NCBI GenBank assembly: GCA_022749755.1
Contig: CM040453.1
Coordinates: 518,102-582,101, forward strand
From: Azadirachta indica
Lineage: Eukaryota; Streptophyta; Magnoliopsida; Sapindales; Meliaceae
Direction of reading: 5' to 3'
DNA: 64,000 nucleotides
Position 1 is the first letter of the stretch. Each line of letters opens with the position of its first letter. Of this stretch, positions 13,265 to 22,465 are shown piece by piece. Under the pieces are notes generated by a model. It saw only the letters and a list, made by a program, of their open reading frames with translations. It did no database searches and was not told the origin of the DNA. Both the position numbers and the translations under genes were made by a program.

Positions 13265-13680
13265 TGAGGACCTTCATTATTTGGTTATCAATCAAAGGAT
13301 AATTTATCTCAAAATAGAAGAGATAATTTTAGGTCAATCAATATACTATATATATATATATATATATATATTTCTGTTGGATAACACAATTACGTGATTA
13401 ACGTTTGAGATAAGTTTATTAGTGCCTTATGCTGAAGCATACCAGCTGTAATGGTTTTACAAATTAAAGACAATATCAATTTTAATAATATACAAATTTT
13501 GTAGTCTTATATATATTGATTTACATATATTTCACGCAATATAAATATTTGACGATTAATATTGCTATAATTGCAACAATATTGCTTTTTCTCTTGAGAT
13601 TCCATTTGTCATTGCGAGGAAAATCACATGACAGCTATATTAAGTTTTTCTTCATTGAGCAATAGAAGAATTTTTACGGA
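13265..13680. repeat. Duplicated non-coding block, copy 1 (direct repeat of 16655-17050)
   Basis: This block aligns over nearly its whole length with 16655-17050 in the same orientation. Shared landmarks include CTTCATTATTT, TTATCAATCAA, ACATAAGTTTATTA-like and TGAAGCATAC stretches, then TTTTCTCTTGAG and AGGAAAATCACAT. Identity is interrupted by a (TA)n run at about 13346-13372. Copy 2 lies just upstream of a minus-strand PME-like start, so the block is probably a duplicated promoter of a former minus-strand PME gene. Confidence 0.75.
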
Positions 13681-13836
13681 TTAATAATATATGTATATAC
13701 ATATGCATACTTTAGAAATATTGCATCAATCAGTTGTCACCGAGTCAGCAAGTCTTTTATATATGCCTGCTTTCAACCCACTGAAATATATATAAACATA
13801 TTTGGCTAACTCAATTAAGAATTGAAAATTGCTGAT

Positions 13837-13837
<1 letters not shown>

Positions 13838-13870
<33 letters not shown>
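13838..13870. repeat. (TA)n microsatellite
   Basis: A run of about 15 TA dinucleotides in otherwise unremarkable AT-rich DNA. Another (TA)n run of similar length lies at about 14794-14823. Both flank the PME fragment at 14187-14460. Confidence 0.9.
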
Positions 13871-13873
<3 letters not shown>

Positions 13874-14186
13874 AAATGACAATTAATATAGCACTTTAAA
13901 TCTGAGAGACTGAGATTCACTTCTGCAAGTGTTGAAGTTAATGTTCATTTCTAATCGAATATTCTTCTTTTTAGCAAGAATAGGTACTGTACTAAGAGTT
14001 CGTAATTTGATGTACTATTTTGATTTATTTTTTTTTTGGTTATAATAAAGAAGAGGCTTTGCAGTAATTAAGTAGAGGCTTATTGGCATCATGGAGTCGA
14101 TAAATTAAACAAACAAAAAAAATATTTGGTTGATATAATTAAGGAAGACAAAAGGAAAAAAAGAAGAAAGTTTATATAAGATACAA

Positions 14187-14740
14187 AATTTACTCACTCA
14201 TTGCAGGCGCTATCCTCTGTAACGAAAACTCCTTCGCGACTTTTGAAGTTATTGTTATTGTCTCATCAATACCATTATTCAACATTATATTATAATTCAA
14301 ACACATTTTCTGCATCATAATATGTGCCTGCATGTCTTCACACACACACACACAGAGCACAAATGGAGTCCCAGATTTTTCAGGCGTAGCTTCTACAGTT
14401 ATTGCGATGGAAGCATAATTGCCCAACCGACCTGTTGAGGGAGACTATCACATTTGGTTGTTGACAATTTGCAAAAGCATGAAACAGCACCTGGACTAGG
14501 AAAAAACAAGCTCGGGAATATAACTAATTAAGTGAGATTGGTTACTAATACATGCAGTGAGTTACAAGAAAATTAAGCAGCTAGAAGGAAAAACAGAGAG
14601 GGAAAATTGAGGAATATGATTGTGAGTGTGTGATTTATATTAACAGAAGGTTTTTATAGAGAAATTATACTATTGTTTTCGATCAATGTTTACACCCATT
14701 TTTATTTACTAATTATGTTAGTAAATTTTCCATAAATTTG
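14187..14740 (-). pseudogene. PME fragment without pro-domain, with leader and signal-peptide remnant
   Basis: On the minus strand, 14460 down to 14187 encodes GNYASIAITVEATPEKSGTP followed by FVLCV and a decayed VQKM..IML..GIDETI stretch. This is the N-terminal part of a PME catalytic domain (normally NYTTI..AV..APEKS.TPF.IYVK). It ends near a donor-like ATGAGTGAG, where PME genes have their intron. Upstream on that strand (to about 14740) the sequence aligns with the leader and signal peptide of the pseudogene at 18021, including a shared HAFA..CQ.. stretch, but the ATG is lost. A (GT)n run has invaded the coding part. There is no PMEI domain, so the parent was a short (type II) PME. Dead copy. 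Confidence 0.75.
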
Positions 14741-14795
14741 AAATGGTGTCCTAGCCTGGTAAAATTATTCTGGGTATATACAACTTAAAAAAAGC

Positions 14796-14826
<31 letters not shown>

Positions 14827-15748
14827 TATCAAGTCACAGCCTGTCCAGCCTAATGCATCTAATTTCGTATGAGAGCGACTTATAACGTGCACTTAATTAA
14901 CTAAACCGGCCACATTATAGTTTCCACTACGTAATTCTTACTAACATCTCCAATTAAGTATTCAAAACTAAATATGTGTACTGATCGTTTAATTTTTTTT
15001 TTTAAAAAAAAAAGAAAAGAAAAATCGATGAGTGTCAATTAATATTTGGTTCGATAGACTTCATCTTATTATTTTCGTTTTCTATGCGTAAACTCATAAT
15101 AATATTCTGTTTTTTTCGATTTCATTCACACGTTTGGCAGCTAATTTCGCAATTAATTAATGCTGCTCAGGCTCAAACAAAAATAATCAAGCCTTAATTA
15201 GTTTAATTATCTTGGGAAATTTGATTATCACTCTCATATGTACTTAGTTACTTTGATGAGTAGGATATATAAATAAGATGTAAAATGAGAATTAAAAAAT
15301 TAAATGATAAATGTAGATAAAAAATGATTTCTTAACATATAAGAGAATAAAGTTCAACCTATGGAGCGTCTATTTTGTTGCGAGGACTTGTTATAAACAA
15401 TGCCCATTTGTTTGAGAATGAATGAGCAGAAAGCGACAAATATAATTACCTAATTACTTGATATAAATAGTACATAACTGTAAATTGTTGGACAGTATGA
15501 TTTTCTTTTCTTATCATTTAAAAGTTTCTAGGGTCTTACCTATTTTTTTTTTGCCCCTTATACATAAATGCAACAACAAATTAATGACATGCCATCTTTG
15601 TTGACAAACAATGAATTACATGGTGAATATTGCTGTAAACTGAAGTTTTTGGTCTACTATGATAATCATATATAAATGGAGAAGTTGCATATTGAGACAG
15701 AGAGAGAGAGAAATTTCTTGCAATTCCTTGAGTATTAACAACTATTAA
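14741..15748. other. Gene-free AT-rich intergenic DNA
   Basis: Holds a (TA)n run at about 14794-14823 and homopolymer A/T runs near 14990-15020. I see no coding sequence, RNA gene or clear transposon end. Confidence 0.5.
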
Positions 15749-16260
15749 TGGATAATCTGAGTGGTTTTTATCTCCTTTCTCTTATGCTTTCCATTTTCCT
15801 TCTTGTGATAGCAAAAGATGGCAATGGAGAAGGTGACTCTGTAATTAGCACAGTAAATCCTCGTACTTGCATATGAGTTTTTGAATCCGATCCTCGAAGC
15901 AGAACTGCAACCAATTTCAAAAGCTTAATTGTGTAAATGAATGTAACATATAAGAAAGCAAATGAGACAATGGCACTATACGAGAGGGAACTAGCTAATG
16001 CAATATGTTTCAGATTGAGGCACAGATATGGTGAATTGCGTACGTTCGTATAAGTGCGGGATGTTTAAAATGGACGATCGAGTACGTTTTTTCTCCTTAT
16101 GATAAAGGAGATTATGAAGATGCACAGTGCATGGGCAGTTGGTTATTGTAATCATGCAGCCAGTGAATATTTAGAATATTCTCAAATGAAGTTAATTTCA
16201 TGTCCGAGAAATTAGCAGACTCTTGTATGATTGCAGTGGTGATGTGATGGATATGATATA
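15749..16260 (+). pseudogene. PMEI / invertase-inhibitor-like pseudogene
   Basis: ATG 15749 opens a signal-peptide-like stretch (MDNLSGFYLLSLMLSIFLLV), then a short mature start and a TGA at about 15876. Directly after the stop, the frame continues with VFESDPRSRTATNF, the hallmark of plant PMEI/invertase inhibitors (C(I/L)x(F/V)LESDPRS). Downstream, a decayed KGDYEDA motif at about 16105-16125 marks the end of the four-helix bundle. The first conserved Cys segment has shrunk and several frameshifts and stops separate the pieces. A live member would be secreted and bind PME or invertase. Two related remnants lie at 19560-19905 and 21360-21615. Confidence 0.65.
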
Positions 16261-16394
16261 CCTCCTATTTCACTGATCAAACAATGTTTAATTTCATCCT
16301 AGCTAGTCTCGAGTTTGATATTAGCCAGATTTTACATTTTTTTAAATTTACTTTTATAAAGTATTTATTAATTTATAAATTACAAGTTCCGTCA

Positions 16395-16650
16395 AGAGAG
16401 ACCGTGGCATTCGGATTTTAAGCGAGCACCAATTAAAACTAATAATGTTAATGCCCGAATGAGCACAAAACAAGCTATCACCAAACAAGAAGATTTGCCC
16501 ATTAATGCTTCTCAACTATTACTTGGCAGTTTATTTAAATTAAAAGAGAAGAGCAGCTAGAAATAGAATTGTTTTAAGGAAAAATAATGAAGGAATTGTG
16601 AGTGATCAGTTTGATTTATAATGGAGGGTATTTATAGTGTCTTTTCCATC
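16395..16650 (-). pseudogene. PME 5' remnant: promoter, leader and signal-peptide start
   Basis: On the minus strand a TATA box (TATAAATA, about 16630-16637) and an A-rich leader precede ATG 16502, which opens MGKSSCLVIACFVLIRALTL and stops after about 36 codons. The leader aligns with those at 17910-18020 (+) and 14580-14700 (-), sharing ACTCACAAT and TAGCTGCT landmarks. No PME catalytic sequence follows. This is a truncated copy of the same short-PME gene; its upstream block is the direct repeat at 16655-17050. Confidence 0.55.
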
Positions 16651-16654
16651 AATG

Positions 16655-17050
16655 CCTTCATTATTTTGGATTATCAATCAATGGATACATTTATCTCAAA
16701 AAAAAAAAAAAATTCTAGATTAATAAATACTAAAATATGTGTTTACTTTCTTTTTTTCTGGAGTTAGATTAACAATTAAGTGATTACGTTTGACATAAGT
16801 TTATTATTGCCTCACGGTGAAGCATACTAGCTAATAGTTTTACAAATTAAAGAGAATTTCATTTCTAGTAAAATATGAATTTAGTAGTTACTCTTAATGT
16901 AAATTAATTGTCCAAAATTAATATTGACTTACACTTCATGCAAATAGTTTCCGTTTGTAACATTGCCTTTTCTCTTGAGGTTGCATTCTGTGATTGCCAG
17001 GAAAATCACATTAATTACAGCTAATCAAAGTTTCTATTAACTGAGATAAA
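16655..17050. repeat. Duplicated non-coding block, copy 2
   Basis: Direct repeat of 13265-13680 (see that entry). It lies immediately upstream, on the minus strand, of the PME 5' remnant at 16395-16650, which supports reading the block as a duplicated promoter. Confidence 0.75.
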
Positions 17051-17900
17051 TAGAGAGAGAGGATGAGCTAATACATGGTAAGTTAATAGAATTAAAAATT
17101 TGGAGGGTTATAATTGAAGAGGTCAAATTTTAGGAATAAGTAAAGTTATAGAAATTAAGAGGTAAAATATTAATTGTTAAGGCTAAAGAGAAAGAGGCCA
17201 ATTTTGGAAATAATTAAGAGCAACTATTTATTTTGTAAACTTGAGGAAGACTCTTATTTTCGATTAATATTAACTCGAGAAAGGGACCTGAAACTGAGTT
17301 TTGCTACTTTGATCAGCAGTATGATAACAACTAATAAGAACGAACATGGCATGTGATACAATCCCAAAATGAATTAATTCACAAATATCACACTCAAGAG
17401 CTAGAAATTTCTAAGAAAATACCCTTAATTTTGCTTTGTCTATATATATGCACAGCTCTCAATAAATAGTATCAACAGAAGTGTTGGTTTTGGGAAGTCT
17501 TCTCTATATTATGAGTAAGAACAAGATTAATTATCCACTTGTGCAATATTCTTTCACGTTCGAATCATATATAGAGAGTTGCAAGTTGGCAAGAAAAATA
17601 ATCTTACTTAATCAATATCTTGCAATAATAAAGCATATATGTTACATCGAATCAAAACAGTTCAAGTATGAACACAATATTGTATCAAATTAATGTGGCA
17701 ATTATCCAAATTATTAATGTTACTATATATTAATATATAATTATGCCATTCATGTATGTGAACATATCTGTTTTTTTAAGTTGTAACCGGCCAGCTGAGC
17801 AATTACACCATGACACATTTTCGAATGGACAATTAATTTACAAATTAACGTATATGTAAATTGAAATTAATGCCCGCATGTGAACATGGAGCAAGAGCGC
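17051..17900. other. AT-rich intergenic DNA
   Basis: Open frames at 17174-17356 and 17481-17693 have no recognisable family, motif or signal peptide, so none is called. The right end is the likely promoter of the PME pseudogene that follows, with CTATAAAG at about 17916-17923. Confidence 0.4.
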
Positions 17901-18020
17901 TAATGATATTTATCACTATAAAGACCTGCATTATTAATTTATCAAACTCTCACTCACAATATTAATTAATTAATTAATTTTCCGTCTCTTATAATTTTCC
18001 TTTACCTAGCTGCTGAATTA

Positions 18021-19290
18021 ATGGCCAATTTCACTTCCCAATCTCGTTTTCTCCTGTCTGCATTACTTCTGTTATCTCATGCTTTTGCCCAGCATTGTCA
18101 AAAATCAAACGTGACTGTCTCTATCGACGGGGTCAGACGATTATACTACCAATGCCGCAGTTGCAGATGTTGCGCCTGAAAAATCCGAGACCCCATTTAC
18201 TATATATGTGAAAGTAAGCACATATTACGAAAATGTGTTGGTTCAAAACTTACATATTATCATATTTGGTGATGACGTTAATAAGACCGTAATAACTTAT
18301 AACAAGACTTGTAAAGGAGGCTTCGGTACACCGAATAGCGCCACAATGGGTGAGCTAGTTTCGTATTTTATATTTTCCTTAATTTATTATTAGTTTCGTC
18401 TAAATATTTTCTTATTTGTTTGTGGACTTTATGAGGCCAATATGTCCAGAAAGCCTTATGGCTAGCTTCTCCCTCGTCTCTATGTTATCATATATAGGCT
18501 ATGTAGACTACAAATTAATTCTTTAAATATCGAAATTTTTTGAACTTTATCTTCGGTGCAGATAAAACTATTTTCATGTGATCAAACGTGCCAAATGGTT
18601 TAGAAAAAATTTACCATCAGTTTAAAACAACTCCCTCGACTACTTACTGCAAAGACCTAAGCATCATGAATTCTGCGAGTTCAGGAGGAGGACAAGCTGT
18701 TGCACTAAGAAATAGCAGGAAATCACATAGCTTTTTACAGGTGTACTTCAATTAAAGGATACCAGGATACACTGTTCCTAGCTTACGGTGATCATCAATT
18801 TTTCTTTGAGTGCAATATTTTTGACATTATTGATTTCATTTTTGGTGATTCAGCGGTTGTGATTCAAAATACTTTGATTTATATGAGGAAACCGAGTAAA
18901 GGGCAAGGAAATGTGATAACTGCAGATAGAAGGGTGTTAGAATCACCTAATACAGTAATTATGCTTGATAATTGCACTACAAATGCAACAGCTGAATTTG
19001 AGCCATATAAATAAAGTGTGAACACCACTCCTGGAAAGTCATGGAAACAATATTTCCGAACAATAATCATGAAGTCCTATTTAAGTGATCTTACCAATCA
19101 ATTGGTCTAAATTCGATGGAACCTATGCACTAAACACCTTGTACTATGCTGAGTATGCAAACAGGGAACAGGAATATTCATAAAGGGTAGAGTCATGTAG
19201 CATGGCAACCATATCTTAAATAAGGCCAACCAAGTTAAAAATTTTGCTGTTGAAAATTTTATTATTGGAAGTGGGTGGCTTCTATAATTA
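18021..19290 (+). pseudogene. Pectinesterase pseudogene without PMEI domain (type II-like), 2 exons
   Basis: ATG 18021 opens a signal peptide (MANFTSQSRFLLSALLLLSH, then AFAQ) followed directly by the catalytic domain, with no PMEI domain. A frameshift at about 18131-18145 separates VSIDG from DYTTNAAVADVAPEKSETPF and IYVK. Exon 1 ends at 18349 before GTGAGC. Exon 2 starts near 18577 and shows GGGQAVALR, then frame breaks, GYQDTLFLAYGD, DFIFGDSAVVIQN, an in-frame TAA near 19011, a corrupted LGRPWK (PGKSWKQY), and a decayed LYYAEYAN C-terminus to about 19290. Several frameshifts and stops make it dead. The parent would have been a secreted PME needing no pro-domain removal. Confidence 0.85.
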
Positions 19291-19559
19291 GAAGTTCTAT
19301 TTATTCCGAGTCTTATTGCTTTGACTAATTAATTCTCTATGTATATGTATATATATAACACATTCATGTTATTTACAAAAGAGTTTTGTATCAAATAAGA
19401 ATATGTTAACTTATTCAAAAGTGCGTCATTAAGATCAAATATTGGACTCAAGATTCTTAATATTATATATATATATATAGTTTATTATTTTGTAATTAAT
19501 AAAGAACCATGACATACCCAATTAATTAATTAATTCATCTACTAGTAATAATGCTGTTC

Positions 19560-19905
19560 AAGATATCCATTACGGCACCAGTAAAATTAAACAATAATTT
19601 TTTTTGTCGAACATACATCTGAATAATCACTGCCCACATAATTACAAAACCCAACTCTCCAATTTGCTTCTTCATAATCTTCCCTTCTAAAACCAGGAAA
19701 TCCCCGCTCGTCCTTATTCCGCAACCCGAACTCATAATTGCGAGTACAGACAAAAATACACGACTGCATAAACCCACCTGTTACATTCTTTTTTGCCTCA
19801 ACAAAGTATGATAATGCTTCTTTCGTCTCAGATGTTGCGGCCCGGCTTCGAGGATCCAACTCAAAAACTGATATGCAAGTCTCGGGAAAAAAAAAAAAAA
19901 AGATG
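19560..19905 (-). pseudogene. PMEI / invertase-inhibitor-like pseudogene fragment
   Basis: Read from about 19905 down, the minus strand gives TCISVFELDPRSRAATSETK, then EALSYFVEAKKNVTGGFMQS and a later REDYEEANWRVGF stretch with a Cys. This matches the order of a plant inhibitor: Cys, ESDPRS, a helix with CVE.Y, then DYE(D/E)A. The N-terminal signal peptide and first Cys are missing; a poly-A/T run of about 15 bases sits at the break (19887-19902). The frame is open for about 90 codons but the central section is compressed, so it is probably non-functional. Confidence 0.65.
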
Positions 19906-19924
19906 ACAACATGGTTACAGTGAT

Positions 19925-20345
19925 CATCATTTTTTGCATGAGTGTATAGTTTAGGGCTATATCTAGAATATAGAATTCATTTTTGGTGATTCTAGCACTG
20001 TACGTTGTGTTTCAAAAACACAATTTCTTTTACGTGAGGAAACCGAGTAAGGGCTAAGGAAATGTAATAAGAGCAGACGGAAGGGAATCGGAATATATAT
20101 TTAGGTACGTGACCTTATAATCAATTCTGAGGGTTGGTTAATTGTGTTAAACACCTTGTATACTATACCGAATATGCAAACAGGGACAGTCCAAGAGCAT
20201 CTAGAAGGAGTAGAGTCTAGTGGCCTCCACCATATAAATCTTATATAACACAAACCGAGTACAAATATTTAATTATTGAAAATTTTATTAAAAAAAGTAA
20301 GTAGTTTCTACAATTAGAAATTTCATTTATTTATTTCGGATTTAA
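19925..20345 (+). pseudogene. Second 3' copy of the short PME pseudogene
   Basis: This stretch aligns with the 3' half of the pseudogene at 18021-19290, in the same orientation. It has GGTTACAGTGATCATCA-like DNA, an intact TTCATTTTTGGTGATTC (FIFGD), the GAGGAAACCGAGTAAGGG stretch, ACACCTTGTATACTAT (the LYYAEY region) and the shared 3' end TCTACAATTAGAA. The section between the ITADGR and C-terminal motifs is deleted. A nearby tandem duplication followed by deletion explains it. Confidence 0.7.
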
Positions 20346-20394
20346 TAAATCTTATTGGTTAGACTAACATTAATATTGGAATAATATTGAGCAA

Positions 20395-20560
20395 AAGCTC
20401 CATCGCTAGCACCTAAGAAGATGATTTGCTATTGCTTCTCAAGTATTATTAATGTTTACTAGTTTATTTAAATTAAAAGAAATATAGTAGCTAGGGAGCT
20501 AGAATGACCAATACCCGTATCTGATTTTTTATGGTAAAATAGTAATTTAATCGAAGTAAA
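20395..20560 (-). pseudogene. Short PME leader remnant
   Basis: Aligns with 16480-16560: shared GAAGATTTGC/GAAGATGATTTGC, TGCTTCTCAA, TATTA and the exact GTTTATTTAAATTAAAAGA run, in the same orientation. It is a third copy of the minus-strand short-PME leader. The start codon is lost. Confidence 0.5.
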
Positions 20561-20684
20561 TAAAAACTAAAAAAGAATGGCACATGTACAGTACAAATTT
20601 TGTGTCAAGAACCCAACAAACAAATCCCAATGAGGTAAGTCCAGAAATGAAAAAAATTAGTTCTAAATTAAAGTTACTTGAGAT

Positions 20685-20775
20685 GTATATGGCCGTCGAC
20701 TTTACCCTGAGTAGATAGATGCTCCTGGTCCACGGTTTACGTATTCAGCATGTAATACTTCTCACGTAAATGAAA
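20685..20775 (-). pseudogene. PME C-terminal fragment
   Basis: On the minus strand one frame reads VLHAEYVNRGPGASIYSG before a stop. AEY.N.GPGA is the C-terminal signature of PMEs (for example AEYNNYGPGA). Nothing recognisable remains on either side. Confidence 0.6.
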
Positions 20776-21183
20776 ATGAAATGAGTTTGGAGAATTCCAA
20801 GTTAACAAAATTCTTCCACTGCACCGGAAAAATGAAAATATATATCACACACATATATAAGTAACAAACATTAAAATATATGAATTTAGAGCGAATTAAT
20901 ACTGATTTTTTTATTCTCTAGCCAAAACTTTTCTGTGAAAAAAGGTTGCTAATTTCAAGCAATGGTTGTGCAAAAATAGTGCTGATTTCGTGCAAAAACA
21001 GTGTTGATTATATTTACACTACATTAGCATTTTAAAATTTGACTAATTTTACATCATAAAACTTTAAAACGTCGACCCTTTAATTTCATTGATATTATTT
21101 TCAAAGAGATCTCTAAAATTAATGATATAAATAACATTTGACAACTCAATTAGTTTAAGTAATTGAAAAATGGTGAGAATTTC

Positions 21184-21311
21184 AAATAACTCAATCTGGA
21201 ATCAAATCCACTAATTAATTTACTCCATACTTAATTATTATTATTATTATATATAGGTATACAGACACATACATCCAATAACTCAATCTGGAATCAAATC
21301 CACACTAATTA
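21184..21311. repeat. Short direct repeat
   Basis: A stretch of about 30 bases beginning AACTCAATCTGGAATCAAAT at 21187 is repeated near 21281, separated by a TTA/TA-rich spacer. Both copies run into an ACTAATTAAT tail. Local tandem duplication is the simplest explanation. Confidence 0.8.
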
Positions 21312-21359
21312 ATCAACAATGTCTCATCAGTGTTGATTATAAATCCACGCCAATTTTAC

Positions 21360-21615
21360 ATAAGCTTTTGAAATTGGTTTCAGCTCCATCGGCTTCGAGG
21401 ATCTGATTCAAAAATGGATATGCAGGTCTGAGGAAATTCTGTGCTATTGATTGCAAGATTTTGTAATGAGAGAGACACCATCACCATTTTGAGCTGTTGC
21501 CGTTGCAATATTTTGATTGACAAGCAAAAGATGGGAGAGCCTATATATTGGAGGAAAGAGAGAGAAACCAGCCAGATTCTTCATTGCTTCTAATACTCAA
21601 TAAATTGCAAGAAAT
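21360..21615 (-). pseudogene. PMEI / invertase-inhibitor-like pseudogene fragment
   Basis: On the minus strand an ATG at about 21582 opens MKNLAGFSLFPPIYRLSHLL, then VNQ..ATAQNGDGVSLITKSC. A TAG follows, and after a frame change EFPQTCISIFESDPRSR appears, the plant inhibitor signature. The leader before the ATG (TTTCTTGCAATT.ATTGAGTATTA) matches the leader before the pseudogene at 15749, so they are inverted copies of one gene. It ends soon after the ESDPRS motif. Confidence 0.65.
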
Positions 21616-22465
21616 CTATTATTGTAACTTCTGAAAATTAAGTGTTTGAAACCACGTACTCTAATCATTGGTAACATACTTCTTAAACAATGTACTTGGA
21701 AAACAAAAGGTTCCGTCTAAATCAAATTGTATAAACAACAATTTTCACTTGATCACATGATGAAGTACTGCTAAAAAATTGTTGATTTCATTAATTAAGA
21801 AGCTTGCATTTACGCATAATGCAATAAAAAAGAATAGCTAAAGCCTTCATCAAATGATAAGTTGAAATCACTTTACACATTATGTATATATGAATTAAAA
21901 TTGAAGCAGAAAATTTTTAGAAAATAATATTAAGATCAATCCAAAACAGATCAACTAAAAAAATTATCTATCTAGAATATATTTTTTGACACTCGTATTA
22001 TATATATAAAACTTATGCGTAAACTAACTACTGATTTCTTAATTAGCTTTTTTCAAGCAAATCATGTGGCTAGCTATTTTGTTAATAAAATTATTAATTC
22101 TAAGTGGTCTAATTTTCGAGTTGTCAAACTATTAATTAGTTTGTTAATTTTCTCTATTTTTGGAGAAATCAAATTAGTAAATGAGAATACCCTGAAGAGC
22201 ATGCAGTTTTCTTCTGTTAGCCTCAAAATTTCCAACTGATATAACAAATTAAATTAATTAATTTTCAAACCACTGATATTTTTGTTATAAAATGTTATAA
22301 ATTAGTAAAAAACTAGTGCGAAAGTACGCTTCTGGCTTAACCGGCGAAGAGCCGCGGATCATATTCAATTTAACAACTCATAAATTAATTAGGGTAGGTA
22401 TTTTTTTAAAAATTTTTCTTTTTCTTCATATTCTTTTATATATCAAAACGTGGTTCAATTGGAAC
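21616..22465. other. AT-rich upstream region of the third PME
   Basis: No gene is supported. The frame open from 22316 runs into the PME but its extra N-terminal residues do not look like a signal; the ATG at 22466, just before the membrane segment, is the better start. Confidence 0.4.
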
